A stretch of DNA of 64,000 nt from Hymenobacter guriensis (GTDB lineage: Bacteria > Bacteroidota > Bacteroidia > Cytophagales > Hymenobacteraceae): positions 310,001-374,000 of the forward strand of contig NZ_JADWYK010000001.1 of NCBI RefSeq assembly GCF_015773195.1. The letters run 5' to 3'. Below the pieces are notes generated by a model, which searched no databases, was not told the DNA's origin, and saw only the letters and a program-made list of their open reading frames with translations. Of this stretch, positions 8,549 through 16,806 are shown piece by piece. Positions within the stretch are counted from its first letter, which is position 1. Each line of letters begins with the position of its first letter. The position numbers were made by a program, and so were the translations under genes.

Positions 8549-8682
8549 GGGGCGAAGCTGCGGGTGAGGTACGTAAAAAAGGCCACTTCCACCGCCAACG
8601 CCCCCAGCACCAGCCAGTACCAGGCCCGCCAGGAAGGCAGCAACGGCGGTTTGTCGTCGGCAGAAGCGTTGGATGAAGTCAT
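8545..8682 (-). CDS. Small single-helix membrane protein, symporter partner
   Basis: A 45-codon gene beginning MTSSNASADDKPPLLPSWRA and continuing with a hydrophobic helix WYWLVLGALAVEVAFFTYLT and a short tail RSFAP. Its TGA overlaps the ATG of the symporter (ATGA), a strong sign of translational coupling. One helix, a cytoplasm-type tail and this position suggest an accessory subunit of the SSS transporter. It is too short for usual ORF calling. I know of small-subunit partners for some SSS transporters (the DUF4212 type is longer), so this role is inference. Confidence 0.65.
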   Translation of the reverse strand: MTSSNASADDKPPLLPSWRAWYWLVLGALAVEVAFFTYLTRSFAP

Positions 8683-8787
8683 GAGTTGCGGCTGTGCTGG
8701 GCGGTATTTACTTCCTTTTTGCAAGAGTGCCCGAAGGGTGGCTTATGCGTTACTTAGTTATTAATCAGGAGCTTCATTACTAAAGCA

Positions 8788-8882
8788 CGTCATACTGAGC
8801 GGAGCCGAAGCATCTCTACCGCTTCGTTGTAATAGTAACCTAACAAAGCGGTAGAGATACTTCGGCTTCGCTCAGCATGACG
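8788..8882. repeat. Long hairpin repeat (MITE/REP-like)
   Basis: Two 41-bp arms (8788-8828 and 8842-8882) are reverse complements with only a few mismatches, around a 13-bp spacer. The outer ends read CGTCATACTGAGCG and CGCTCAGCATGACG. A degenerate half copy (GAGATGCCTCGACTTCGCTC, continuing GGCATG) follows at 8907-8932. It encodes no protein and sits between the PIG-L and small-partner genes. Elements with GTCATGCTGAGCG termini are commonly dispersed in Hymenobacter-type genomes; that statement is recollection, not a search. Confidence 0.7.
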
Positions 8883-8946
8883 GTTACTTTGGCAATGTCA
8901 GCACGCGAGATGCCTCGACTTCGCTCGGCATGGCACCATCAAAAAC

Positions 8947-11556
8947 CTACTTCCCCAATGACACCATATTCGTGAGAAGGCGGTACGCGCCGGGCACGCC
9001 GGCGGGCAGCTCCCGGAAAAAGCTCAGGCCCGTGTAGATGTAGTGGCCCTTGCCGTAGTCGGCGACGAGGATGGCGCTTTCCTTGGCTGGCTCGCCGGGG
9101 TCGTGGGCGCTGATGACGGTCTGGTACTTGGGGTCCCACTTGCTGGGGTAGTAAAGGCCCTGTTCCTGCACCCATCCTTCAAAGTCCTGGGCGGTAATCT
9201 TGTTGGGCGTGTTCAGCAACGGCTGCTTGGGGTTCAGCAAGGTCACGGGCGCGTTTTCTACCGTCACCCGGTCGTTGGAGAGCGTGAGCGGGTACGGGCC
9301 GATTTCAGGCAGCACGGTGCCGCGGTTCACTACGTATTGCACCACCAAGTTGCCGCCCTGCTCCACGTAACGTAGCAGCGTGGGCTGCAGGGAACGGAGG
9401 CGGTCCACGGTGTTGTAGGCGCGCACGCCAAGCACCACGGCATCGAAGCGGCGCAGGCGCTCCTCCGTAATGTCCTCGGGCTTGAGTAGCGTGACGGAGT
9501 AGCCCACCTGGCGCAGGGCGTCGGGCACCTCGTCGCCGGCGCCCATGAGGTAGCCGATTTCCTGACCCTTGCGCTTAAGGTTGAGCTTCACGAGCGGAGC
9601 CACGGCCTCGGGAAACAGCGTTTGGGTGGGAATGTGGTTGTACTGAATGGTCTGGATGCCGCGCGTGTACGGCTGGTCGTCCACGGTAGCCACGGCCCGC
9701 AGCTCGCCTTTGCCCTCGGCCGCGCCCGCGCCGGGCTGCACCTGGAAGTACACCGTCTGGTCGGCGTCTTTGGCGAGCAGATCGAAGGAGATGCTGGCAG
9801 GCTCGGCCTTCCAGCCAGCGGGCAGGGTGAGGGCCACGCTGCCCTTCACGCCCGCTTTGCCGGCGCGCAAGGTCACGGGCACCGTTTTGGGCTGGTTATC
9901 GGCAAACACGTAGGCCCGCCCGCCAATGTTCACGGCCACCGGCGGCACCACCGTTAGCGGGCGGTACTTCTCTCCTTCTACCGGGTCGGTGCTTTTGTAT
10001 TGGACGGGGATGGTATAGAAAATTTTTGTTCCATTTACTTCTAGCACAAAGAAGACCTCAGCTACTGGTATATTTTCAGGCTTACCCAGAACGTCCCTGT
10101 CCACCAAATTTGCTGAACCATGCATAGGCCAATCTATGGACTCTACTACTTTGGGAATTTTATACATACCTACAGTTCCATTATCGCGCAACCAATAAGG
10201 CTGTGACACTGAATATTCACTAGGCACTATAAAATCAATTTGCTTGCTAAACGGCTTATTAGCTTTCAAATTCTCAACAGCTTGTCCTAAAAGACCTAGT
10301 TGATTTTCTTCGGAGGACGCAATAGCTATTTCCTTAGTATGAAAATTGACCTGTACAATATATATCAGTTTAACAGGTACAGATGAGCGACTTAATGCCT
10401 CGACGTTTATATGAATTTTGTCGCCAGACGGAATTGACGCCTCCTGAGAAGTAGCAGATAGGCTTAGTCCCAAGCATCCGTATATCAGCCTGTCAATTTC
10501 TCTTTCTTTCTCACCATCCCAATAGCTTGCCTCCTTTGGCAATTTCCCTAGTGCCATCCGCACCTTTAGCAGCCCCGCCACACTCGCACTCGGGTTGCTC
10601 GGGTCATACTTGCGAATCACTTCATCAATCATCTTCCCAATAGCCGCGCCGCCGGGCACCCGGTTCCAGGTCATGTCCACGCCCTCGAACAGGTCGGTTT
10701 TGGCGGGCTCCCCTTTCAGCAGCTGAAAATACTCCAGCGCCTCGCCTCGCGTGGCGGCCGAGCCGAAGCCCTGGCTTTTGTGCTGGGAGCGGCTGCGGGC
10801 CGCAATTTCGCCGTAGCTCTGGCCCAGCAGCGGGTTGTAGCCACCGGCATCGAGCTTGAGGTAGCCGTCCATGTTCTCGCCGGGCTTCACGAAAAAGGAG
10901 CCCGTGTTCCAGACGAGGCGCTTGGCCTGCCAGGGCTGCACAAACTTCAGCTGCTCGGGGAAGCGCTTGGGGTCGGCGGCGGCCGAAAACGCCTCAATGG
11001 CCAGCAGGGCCGAGGCGGTGTGGTGGCCGTGGCCTGCCCGGGCATCGGGCGGAAAGCGGGTAATCATGACGTCGGGGCGGCGTTGCCGGATAACCCACAC
11101 CATATCAGCCAGCACCTGCTCCTTGTCCCAGATGGTGAAGGTTTCCTCGGGGGTTTTGGAAAAGCCGAAGTCGTTGGCGCGGGTGAAAAACTGCCGCCCC
11201 CCATCGATGCGGCGGGCGGCCAGCAGCTCCTGGGTGCGGATAACGCCCAACTGCTCGCGCAGCTCCGGCCCGATAAGGTTCTGGCCTCCGTCGCCGCGGG
11301 TGCAGCTCAGGTAACCAGTTTCCACCAGGCGGCCGTTGGCGAGGTAGGCAATCAGGCGGGTGTTTTCGTCGTCGGGGTGGGCGGCCAGGTACAGGGCCGA
11401 GCCCAGCACGTTCAGCTTCTTCAGCCCCAGCAGAATTTCCGACGACGTCCAGGTTTTGGGGGCCTGGGCGTGGACTTTGCCAAGTAGTAGTGTATAAGTA
11501 AGAAGGAAGAATGTCGCCAGGGCGGCGCGAAGGAAGCTGGTGGAGCGGATGCGCAT
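8947..11556 (-). CDS. PIG-L family deacetylase, large secreted form
   Basis: An 869-residue protein with a signal peptide (to ~30). The PIG-L/LmbE metal site is intact: HPDDE at 60-64 and HGHH at 176-179, with SCTRGDGGQNLIG between them. Relatives hydrolyse N-acetyl groups from GlcNAc-type substrates using Zn2+. A central beta-rich region (~390-680, NEW3-like) and a C-terminal glutamine-amidotransferase-like fold (~690-860, FDAVVLGVRAYNTVDRL then YVEQGGNLVVQY) follow. The middle of the gene (about 10010-10560) is far more AT-rich than the rest, although the frame is open throughout. The symporter pair downstream on the same strand may take up the product. Confidence 0.88.
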   Translation of the reverse strand: MRIRSTSFLRAALATFFLLTYTLLLGKVHAQAPKTWTSSEILLGLKKLNVLGSALYLAAHPDDENTRLIAYLANGRLVETGYLSCTRGDGGQNLIGPELREQLGVIRTQELLAARRIDGGRQFFTRANDFGFSKTPEETFTIWDKEQVLADMVWVIRQRRPDVMITRFPPDARAGHGHHTASALLAIEAFSAAADPKRFPEQLKFVQPWQAKRLVWNTGSFFVKPGENMDGYLKLDAGGYNPLLGQSYGEIAARSRSQHKSQGFGSAATRGEALEYFQLLKGEPAKTDLFEGVDMTWNRVPGGAAIGKMIDEVIRKYDPSNPSASVAGLLKVRMALGKLPKEASYWDGEKEREIDRLIYGCLGLSLSATSQEASIPSGDKIHINVEALSRSSVPVKLIYIVQVNFHTKEIAIASSEENQLGLLGQAVENLKANKPFSKQIDFIVPSEYSVSQPYWLRDNGTVGMYKIPKVVESIDWPMHGSANLVDRDVLGKPENIPVAEVFFVLEVNGTKIFYTIPVQYKSTDPVEGEKYRPLTVVPPVAVNIGGRAYVFADNQPKTVPVTLRAGKAGVKGSVALTLPAGWKAEPASISFDLLAKDADQTVYFQVQPGAGAAEGKGELRAVATVDDQPYTRGIQTIQYNHIPTQTLFPEAVAPLVKLNLKRKGQEIGYLMGAGDEVPDALRQVGYSVTLLKPEDITEERLRRFDAVVLGVRAYNTVDRLRSLQPTLLRYVEQGGNLVVQYVVNRGTVLPEIGPYPLTLSNDRVTVENAPVTLLNPKQPLLNTPNKITAQDFEGWVQEQGLYYPSKWDPKYQTVISAHDPGEPAKESAILVADYGKGHYIYTGLSFFRELPAGVPGAYRLLTNMVSLGK

Positions 11557-11582
11557 ACGAAAGCTGAGAGGAACGCGGGGCG

Positions 11583-11590
11583 TAAAGGTA
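11583..11590 (-). promoter_or_regulatory. Putative -7 promoter box TACCTTTA (minus)
   Basis: The reverse strand carries TACCTTTA, one base off TAnnTTTG, 26 bp upstream of the PIG-L ATG. Motif evidence only. Confidence 0.35.
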
Positions 11591-11606
11591 TTGGGTTTAC
11601 CCTTCG

Positions 11607-11647
11607 GCGGGTATAGAACCCGCCCGCGCCGCGCAGGTTGCGCGGCG
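11607..11647. repeat. Intergenic tandem hairpins
   Basis: Two short GC-rich hairpins lie in tandem: GGCGGG...CCCGCC (about 11607-11624) and a perfect 9-bp stem CGCCGCGCA/TGCGCGGCG (11627-11635 with 11639-11647). They are followed by a GGACG...GTCC motif. This resembles a dispersed REP-type element upstream of the PIG-L promoter; it could also terminate the minus-strand gene at 11698. Confidence 0.35.
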
Positions 11648-11697
11648 TGGACGTAGCGTCCCGTCCGCTTCGTGCCATTTACTTATGAAGATGCTCG

Positions 11698-12138
11698 TCA
11701 AATAGGCCCTAAAGGATAACGAAACTTGTTAGTAGCTTTCTGCACCAAGAAAGGAAGCAGTAGCCCTCCTATTCCACTCCCAAGCATATACATCAGCCGA
11801 AAAGGCCTATCCGGGTAACCATAGAAAGCACCAAACAGGAATAGTGTAATCAGCATGTATAGGAACACAGCACTAGCGTGGCTATACCAGTATGCTCTCT
11901 GCCAGCTTGATTGAAATGGCGTTATGAATGCTAACAGCACTACAAAAAAGCAAAAAGCATAGAAGCTGTATAAAACGGTCAGTCCTACGCTAATCGTAGG
12001 ATGTTGAATTGAACTCCGCGTAATATAATGGAGCCACTCGCCTACTCCGGCTAAAGTATAGAATCCAGCCAGCGAGGTCACTATACGCCATGTTATGCCC
12101 CATACTAGCTGAGCGCCCTGTTTGAGGGAATAATTCAT
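11698..12138 (-). CDS. Hypothetical four-helix membrane protein
   Basis: A 146-residue protein with four clear hydrophobic segments (about 20-35, 48-72, 85-105 and 112-130) and a basic C-terminus. I do not recognise the family. It is distinctly more AT-rich than its neighbours and stands alone, with no partner on either side in the same orientation within a short distance. The start ATG at 12138 is the only one before the first helix. Confidence 0.6.
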   Translation of the reverse strand: MNYSLKQGAQLVWGITWRIVTSLAGFYTLAGVGEWLHYITRSSIQHPTISVGLTVLYSFYAFCFFVVLLAFITPFQSSWQRAYWYSHASAVFLYMLITLFLFGAFYGYPDRPFRLMYMLGSGIGGLLLPFLVQKATNKFRYPLGPI

Positions 12139-12360
12139 TAAGACGATCTGTTTAGATATGTTGAGTCACGCTCCTCGAAAGAGGCTTTTGCTACAGACAA
12201 AGGTTACTAGCTTGTATGCAGTGAACAATTCACTTCTTCCTATCTGTTGGTAAAGCTACCCGCAACTGGCAACCCCACGCGGCCAGTCCGCGTCGGTAGC
12301 TTCCCGTATCTTCCCGGCCCCAAAGTTGCCAAGGGCCGGTAGTCTACTTGATTTTCTCGC

Positions 12361-13995
12361 ATGCGTATTCCCGTTTTTATCAGTTTGCTGGGCCTGAGTG
12401 CTCTGCCGTTCGCCTCCCAGGCTCAATCCTCGGCCCCGGTAGCGCCGGCTCCTCCCGCCCCACAGTGGCACCTGCTCGACCCCAAAACCGACGGGGTGCA
12501 GGGCATCAGCGCTCAGCGGGCCTACCAGGAGCTGCTCAGCAAGCGGGTGGCCTCCCCGGTCATTGTTGCCGTGATTGACGGGGGCATCGACACCACCCAC
12601 GCCGACCTCAAGCGCGTGCTCTGGCGCAACACGAAGGAAATTGCCGGCAACGGCAAGGACGATGACCGCAACGGCTACGTGGATGACGTGTACGGCTGGA
12701 ATTTCCTGGGCGGCAAGGACGGCCGCAACATCGACGTGGAATCCTACGAAGACACGCGCCTTTACGCCAGGCTTAAGCCCCTGTATGAAGGCAAGCTGCG
12801 CGTGGCCGTGCCTGAGGCCAAGCGTGCCGAGTACGACCTCTACCAGCAGGTAAAGAAGTCCTATAAAGCCCACTACGACGAAGACCACGCCCAGTACACG
12901 CAGATCAAGGCCGTGTATGAGCAAACCCAGCAGCTGGCTGACAAGCTGCGCCGGGAGCTGGGCGTTTCGCGCCTCGATACCGCTACTCTGCGCAACCCCA
13001 CCACGCCCGATGAGCAGCTGCGCGAGGTGGCCCTGATGTACTACCTCAACCTGCGTCAGTACGACCAGCCCGACCTGGAATCGGTACTGAAGGAGATGAA
13101 GGAGGCCTACGAGCAAAACAAGAACCTGGTAGAGTTTTCCCTCGACCCGGCCTTCAACCCGCGCACCATCGTGGGCGACAACCCCGACGACACCAAGGAC
13201 CGCAGTTACGGCAACCGCGACGTGATGGGCCCCGACCCCATGCACGGCACCCACGTAGCCGGCATCATTGCTGCCGACCGCCAGAACAACCTGGGCGTGC
13301 TGGGCGTGGCCGGCGGGCTGGTACGTATCATGGCCGTGCGGGCCGTGCCCAACGGGGATGAGCGCGACAAGGACGTAGCCAACGCCATCCGCTACGCCGT
13401 GGACAATGGGGCACAGATCATCAACATGAGCTTTGGCAAGTACTTCTCGCCCCAGCGCCAAGCCGTGGAAGATGCCATCAAGTACGCTGGTAGCAAGGGC
13501 GTGCTGCTGGTGCACTCGGCCGGCAACGAAGCCAACAACCTCGACCAGGTGGCCCAGTACCCCGCCGCCCGCACCCTGGCCGGGCAGCCGTTTGCCAACC
13601 TGCTTACCGTGGGCGCTGCTGCCCGCCTGGCCGATGAGCACCTCGTGGCCGACTTCTCCAACTACAGCCCCCAGCAGGTAGATGTGTTTGCGCCCGGCGT
13701 GCAGATCTACTCCACCCTGCCCGGCAGCGAGTACGGCAACCTGAGCGGTACCAGCATGGCCGCCCCCGTGGTAGCCGGTATGGCCGCCGTGCTGAAATCA
13801 TACTTCCCGCGTCTTACGGCCCAGGACCTCAAGCGCATTATCCTGCAATCAGCCGTGCCCAGCAAGGTGCAGGTGCGCCAGCCCGGCACCGATAAGCTGG
13901 TGGACTTCGGCACGCTTTCCAGCACCGGTGGCCTCGTGAATCTGTACCAGGCCGTGCTCCTGGCCCAGCAGCAGGAAGCTGCCGCCACCAAATAA
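12361..13995 (+). CDS. Subtilisin-like serine peptidase (S8) with large insert
   Basis: A 544-residue secreted peptidase: signal peptide to about 20 (ending ASQAQS), catalytic Asp in VIVAVIDGGIDTTHADL (~73), His in MHGTHVAGIIAA (~296) and Ser in LSGTSMAAPVVAG (~465), so the triad is complete. The spacing between Asp and His (~220 residues) is far larger than in classical subtilisins because of an inserted charged, mostly helical region (~105-275, for example KSYKAHYDEDHAQYTQIKAV). Unlike other secreted proteins here it has no T9SS tail: it ends GLVNLYQAVLLAQQQEAAATK. It is probably periplasmic or cell-surface. Confidence 0.92.
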   Translation: MRIPVFISLLGLSALPFASQAQSSAPVAPAPPAPQWHLLDPKTDGVQGISAQRAYQELLSKRVASPVIVAVIDGGIDTTHADLKRVLWRNTKEIAGNGKDDDRNGYVDDVYGWNFLGGKDGRNIDVESYEDTRLYARLKPLYEGKLRVAVPEAKRAEYDLYQQVKKSYKAHYDEDHAQYTQIKAVYEQTQQLADKLRRELGVSRLDTATLRNPTTPDEQLREVALMYYLNLRQYDQPDLESVLKEMKEAYEQNKNLVEFSLDPAFNPRTIVGDNPDDTKDRSYGNRDVMGPDPMHGTHVAGIIAADRQNNLGVLGVAGGLVRIMAVRAVPNGDERDKDVANAIRYAVDNGAQIINMSFGKYFSPQRQAVEDAIKYAGSKGVLLVHSAGNEANNLDQVAQYPAARTLAGQPFANLLTVGAAARLADEHLVADFSNYSPQQVDVFAPGVQIYSTLPGSEYGNLSGTSMAAPVVAGMAAVLKSYFPRLTAQDLKRIILQSAVPSKVQVRQPGTDKLVDFGTLSSTGGLVNLYQAVLLAQQQEAAATK

Positions 13996-14022
13996 GCTCA
14001 GCTACTCTTCCTGACTTTTTCC

Positions 14023-14066
14023 GACCGTCATACTTGGGCTACACCCCGGTATGAAGGTCTTTTTTT
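14023..14066. terminator. Terminator between convergent genes
   Basis: An 11-bp stem with one mismatch (14023-14033 with 14049-14059) is followed by seven T on the plus strand. It ends the subtilase gene; the DUF3667 gene converges from the other side. Confidence 0.7.
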
Positions 14067-14080
14067 ACAAGCCTGCCCAG

Positions 14081-14848
14081 CTACCCAAACACGTACCAAT
14101 GAAACACGAGGTAGTTGAGCAGGAAGTCGATGATGATGTAGAGAATACCCGTCAGCAACGCCCGCCCAAAGGCTCCGGCCCAGCTTAGCCCGAAGCCCTG
14201 CCTCCCAACCAGCGTGAGGTATACCACCGTGATAATCCCGCCCAGCAGGGCGGTGCTGCTGCCCGGCACCCGCCACGGCACCACGGTGAGCAACGGCAGC
14301 AGCCCCAGCAGCAGCACCTGGTAAGCACTGCTGATGACCACCTGCACCAGAAAAGCCTCGGCGTAGTTGAGGCCGCGCCGCCGGTATACCAGCCACATGA
14401 GCAGGGCATGCGGGGGCAGCAAAGCCAGCCACCAGATGTTGAAGTACTTGCCCAGGGCATGAAAATACGTCTGCACGTGCTGTAGCTGCGTGGCCGACAC
14501 CCGGCTGCCGATCTGCTGCTGCACGGCTTCACCCAGCGAATCGTAATAGTGCAGGGCATTAGCCAGCAGCGTCACGAAACCCACCGTCAGCAGCAGAAAC
14601 TGGAACGGGTTGAAGTACCGCTTGCGCCGGCTGCGCAGGTAGTCACGCACCACCTGGCCGGGGCGGGTGAGCACCAGGGCAGCGTAGCCGAAAATGCTTT
14701 TGTCGGCGTGGGTGAATACGTGCACCAGCTCGTGCAGCACGTGCCCTACCGACAGGCGGTGGGGCCGCGGCTGCCCGCAGTGGGCGCAATAGGTACCGGC
14801 CGTTAGAGGCTGGTCACAGTTCAGGCAAAGCGAGGAAGCGTCCGTCAT
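14081..14848 (-). CDS. DUF3667-type zinc-ribbon membrane protein
   Basis: A 255-residue protein with an N-terminal zinc ribbon (CLNCDQPLTAGTYCAHCGQP: two CxxC pairs), then an amphipathic segment with LVHVFTHADKSIFGYAALVL and RPGQVVRDYLRSRRKRYFNP, and four to five membrane helices. This matches DUF3667, a Bacteroidota family of unknown function. I start it at the ATG at 14848 rather than the GTG at 14950, because the zinc ribbon then follows directly and the longer form would overlap the divergent MOSC gene. Confidence 0.8.
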   Translation of the reverse strand: MTDASSLCLNCDQPLTAGTYCAHCGQPRPHRLSVGHVLHELVHVFTHADKSIFGYAALVLTRPGQVVRDYLRSRRKRYFNPFQFLLLTVGFVTLLANALHYYDSLGEAVQQQIGSRVSATQLQHVQTYFHALGKYFNIWWLALLPPHALLMWLVYRRRGLNYAEAFLVQVVISSAYQVLLLGLLPLLTVVPWRVPGSSTALLGGIITVVYLTLVGRQGFGLSWAGAFGRALLTGILYIIIDFLLNYLVFHWYVFG

Positions 14849-14928
14849 AAAACAAGGCTGGCCTTGCAAGTACGCGGTTTTTTCAGCGCAAGCCAACCCC
14901 AGCGACTCGGCGGCTGGCGGCCTTCCCT

Positions 14929-14936
14929 TACCTTTA
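14929..14936 (+). promoter_or_regulatory. Putative -7 box TACCTTTA, leaderless position
   Basis: TACCTTTA ends 4 bp before the MOSC ATG at 14941. If this is the -7 element, transcription would start at or within a few bases of the start codon, giving a leaderless mRNA. Confidence 0.4.
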
Positions 14937-14940
14937 CGGT

Positions 14941-15759
14941 ATGGCTGCACCTCTCCTTCTTTCCGACCTGTATATCTACCCTGTGAAGTCGTTGGGCGGC
15001 ATCCGCGTGACGGAGGCGGAGGTGACGGCCCGCGGCCTGCGCCATGACCGGCGCTGGCTGATTGTAGACCACCGCAACCAGTTCATGACCCAGCGCCAGC
15101 ACGCGGATATGGCCCTGCTGCAGGTTTCGCCGGCTTACAACGGCTTTCTGCTTTCCCACCGCCAGCGTCCCGAGCTGCTGCCGCTGTACGTCCCCTTTGA
15201 GGCCACGCCTGAGCGCACCCTGTTCGTGACCATCTGGGATGATATGGTGTTTGCCTGGCGCGGCTCCCGCGAAGCCGACGAATGGCTAAGCGCGGCCCTC
15301 GGCCGGGAGTGCCGCCTAGTGTATATGTCGGATATGGTAGTGCGCCCCGTGGAGCCCGAGCTGAACCCCGCCGATGCCGTGGTAAGCTTCGCTGACGGGT
15401 ACCCGTTTCTGCTGGCCGGTACCGAGGCCCTGGCTGAGCTAAACTCCCGCCTGCCGGAGCCTGTGCCCATGAACCGCTTCCGGCCCAACCTCGTGTTCGA
15501 AGGCGGCACGCCCTGGGAAGAAGACTCCTGGCACGAGTTCCGGGTAGGCGAGCTGGCTTTCCGGGCCGTGCGCGCCTGCGGCCGCTGCGTGATGACGACC
15601 ATCGACCAGCAAACCGCTCAGAAAGGTGCTGAACCCCTGCGCACCCTTGCCTCTTACCGCACCCAGGGAGGCAAAGTCATGTTTGGGCAGAATGTGACCG
15701 GCCCCGGCCAAGGCACCCTGCGCGTAGGCGACGCGGTGCAGGTGCTGAGCCGAAAATAG
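14941..15759 (+). CDS. MOSC domain protein (molybdenum cofactor-binding type)
   Basis: A 272-residue cytoplasmic protein with an N-terminal MOSC beta-barrel (LSDLYIYPVKSLGGI, then ARGLRHDRRWLIVD) and a C-terminal MOSC domain containing the conserved Cys region RACGRCVMTTID (~210-220) and EPLRTLASYR. Relatives (mARC/YcbX type) bind molybdenum cofactor and reduce N-hydroxylated compounds. No ferredoxin domain is fused here, so an external electron donor would be needed. It is divergent from DUF3667, with a promoter-like box almost touching the start codon. Confidence 0.88.
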   Translation: MAAPLLLSDLYIYPVKSLGGIRVTEAEVTARGLRHDRRWLIVDHRNQFMTQRQHADMALLQVSPAYNGFLLSHRQRPELLPLYVPFEATPERTLFVTIWDDMVFAWRGSREADEWLSAALGRECRLVYMSDMVVRPVEPELNPADAVVSFADGYPFLLAGTEALAELNSRLPEPVPMNRFRPNLVFEGGTPWEEDSWHEFRVGELAFRAVRACGRCVMTTIDQQTAQKGAEPLRTLASYRTQGGKVMFGQNVTGPGQGTLRVGDAVQVLSRK

Positions 15760-15796
15760 CCTGGCGGTGCCAGCCGGCACACAGCTACGCAGGCAG

Positions 15797-15827
15797 TTGG
15801 ATAACAAGCGGTAAGCTAGTACTTTTG
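15797..15827 (+). promoter_or_regulatory. Promoter: TTG and TACTTTTG
   Basis: TTG at 15797-15799 and an exact TAnnTTTG match (TACTTTTG, 15820-15827) are separated by 20 bp, which fits the Bacteroidota -33/-7 layout. It would drive the DUF547 gene with a long leader. Confidence 0.55.
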
Positions 15828-15989
15828 AGGAATCCGCCCGTAAATTGGAACGTGTGCATCTGCCCAAACTGAAGGGAAAAGAACACCACCCGCTTACAGG
15901 CAGGTACCTGCCCTTCTACACACCTGTTGCCCTTTATTGTGTTGCTTCTGACCCCGGCTTTTCGCGTTGCGAGCAGGCTGCTCGGCATT

Positions 15990-16754
15990 ATGGTGCTGTG
16001 CTGGCTGCTTCCGCTGGCTACGGCTACAGCCGGGCCGGCGCCTTCCCACGCCGCCTGGACGGCGCTGCTCGCCCGCCACGTGCTGGCCGATGGCCGGGTG
16101 GACTACCGCGGCTTTCGGGCGGATGAGGACGCCCTGGCTGAGTACCTGGAGCAGCTGGATGAAACGGCTCCCGACCCGGCTACCTGGTCGCCCAACGACA
16201 TCAAAGCCTACTGGATAAACGCTTACAACGCCCACGCGGTAAGTCTGGTGCTCCAGTACTACCCGCTGAGCAGCCTCACCGATGCGCGCATCAAGTCCAA
16301 GGCCACGGGCAGCTTTTCGCCCTGGGAAGCCCCGGTAGTATATGCGGGCGGGCAGACGTATTCCCTGAATCAGGTGGAAAAGCAGTTTCTGCAGGCCGCT
16401 TTCCGCGACGCACGGGTACATTTTGCCTTGGTGCAGGCCGCCGTATCCTCGCCCCCGCTGCTGAACGAGGCCTATGAGGGCGCCCGCCTGGAGCAGCAGC
16501 TGGAAGCCCAGACGCGCCGCTTTCTTAACGACCCCACCTACAACCAGCTTACCAAGCCACAGCCGCAGCTTTCGAGTTTGTTTGACTGGTATGGGGCCGA
16601 TTTCGGCACCAGTCAGCCGGCCCTGCTGGCGTTTGTGAACCGCTACGCCCACGCGCCACTAGCCGCCGGCACCACGTTCAGCTTCCTGCCCTTTGACTGG
16701 CACCTCAACGACCGGCTCCCGCTCAGCGACTCACAGGCCCTGAAAAAGCCGTAA
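15990..16754 (+). CDS. DUF547 domain protein, secreted
   Basis: A 254-residue protein with an N-terminal hydrophobic segment (MVLCWLLPLATATAG) serving as signal peptide, and a DUF547 domain spanning most of the rest (NDIKAYWINAYNAHAVSLVL, then the SSLTDARIKS stretch and VHFALVQAAVSSPPLLNEAY). The function of DUF547 is not known. The start is uncertain: GTG or TTG codons at 15927-15939 would add a basic n-region (RVASRLLGI) and would also give a good signal peptide. Confidence 0.8.
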   Translation: MVLCWLLPLATATAGPAPSHAAWTALLARHVLADGRVDYRGFRADEDALAEYLEQLDETAPDPATWSPNDIKAYWINAYNAHAVSLVLQYYPLSSLTDARIKSKATGSFSPWEAPVVYAGGQTYSLNQVEKQFLQAAFRDARVHFALVQAAVSSPPLLNEAYEGARLEQQLEAQTRRFLNDPTYNQLTKPQPQLSSLFDWYGADFGTSQPALLAFVNRYAHAPLAAGTTFSFLPFDWHLNDRLPLSDSQALKKP

Positions 16755-16806
16755 GTTTTTCGCTGATCGGGCCAACTTCCGGCCGGCCGTGAGAGTTCAA
16801 GCAGGC

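Noticed and set aside
8788..8882. CRISPR or attachment site
   Set aside because: Only one inverted pair with one degenerate half unit; no spaced direct repeats, integrase or cas gene.
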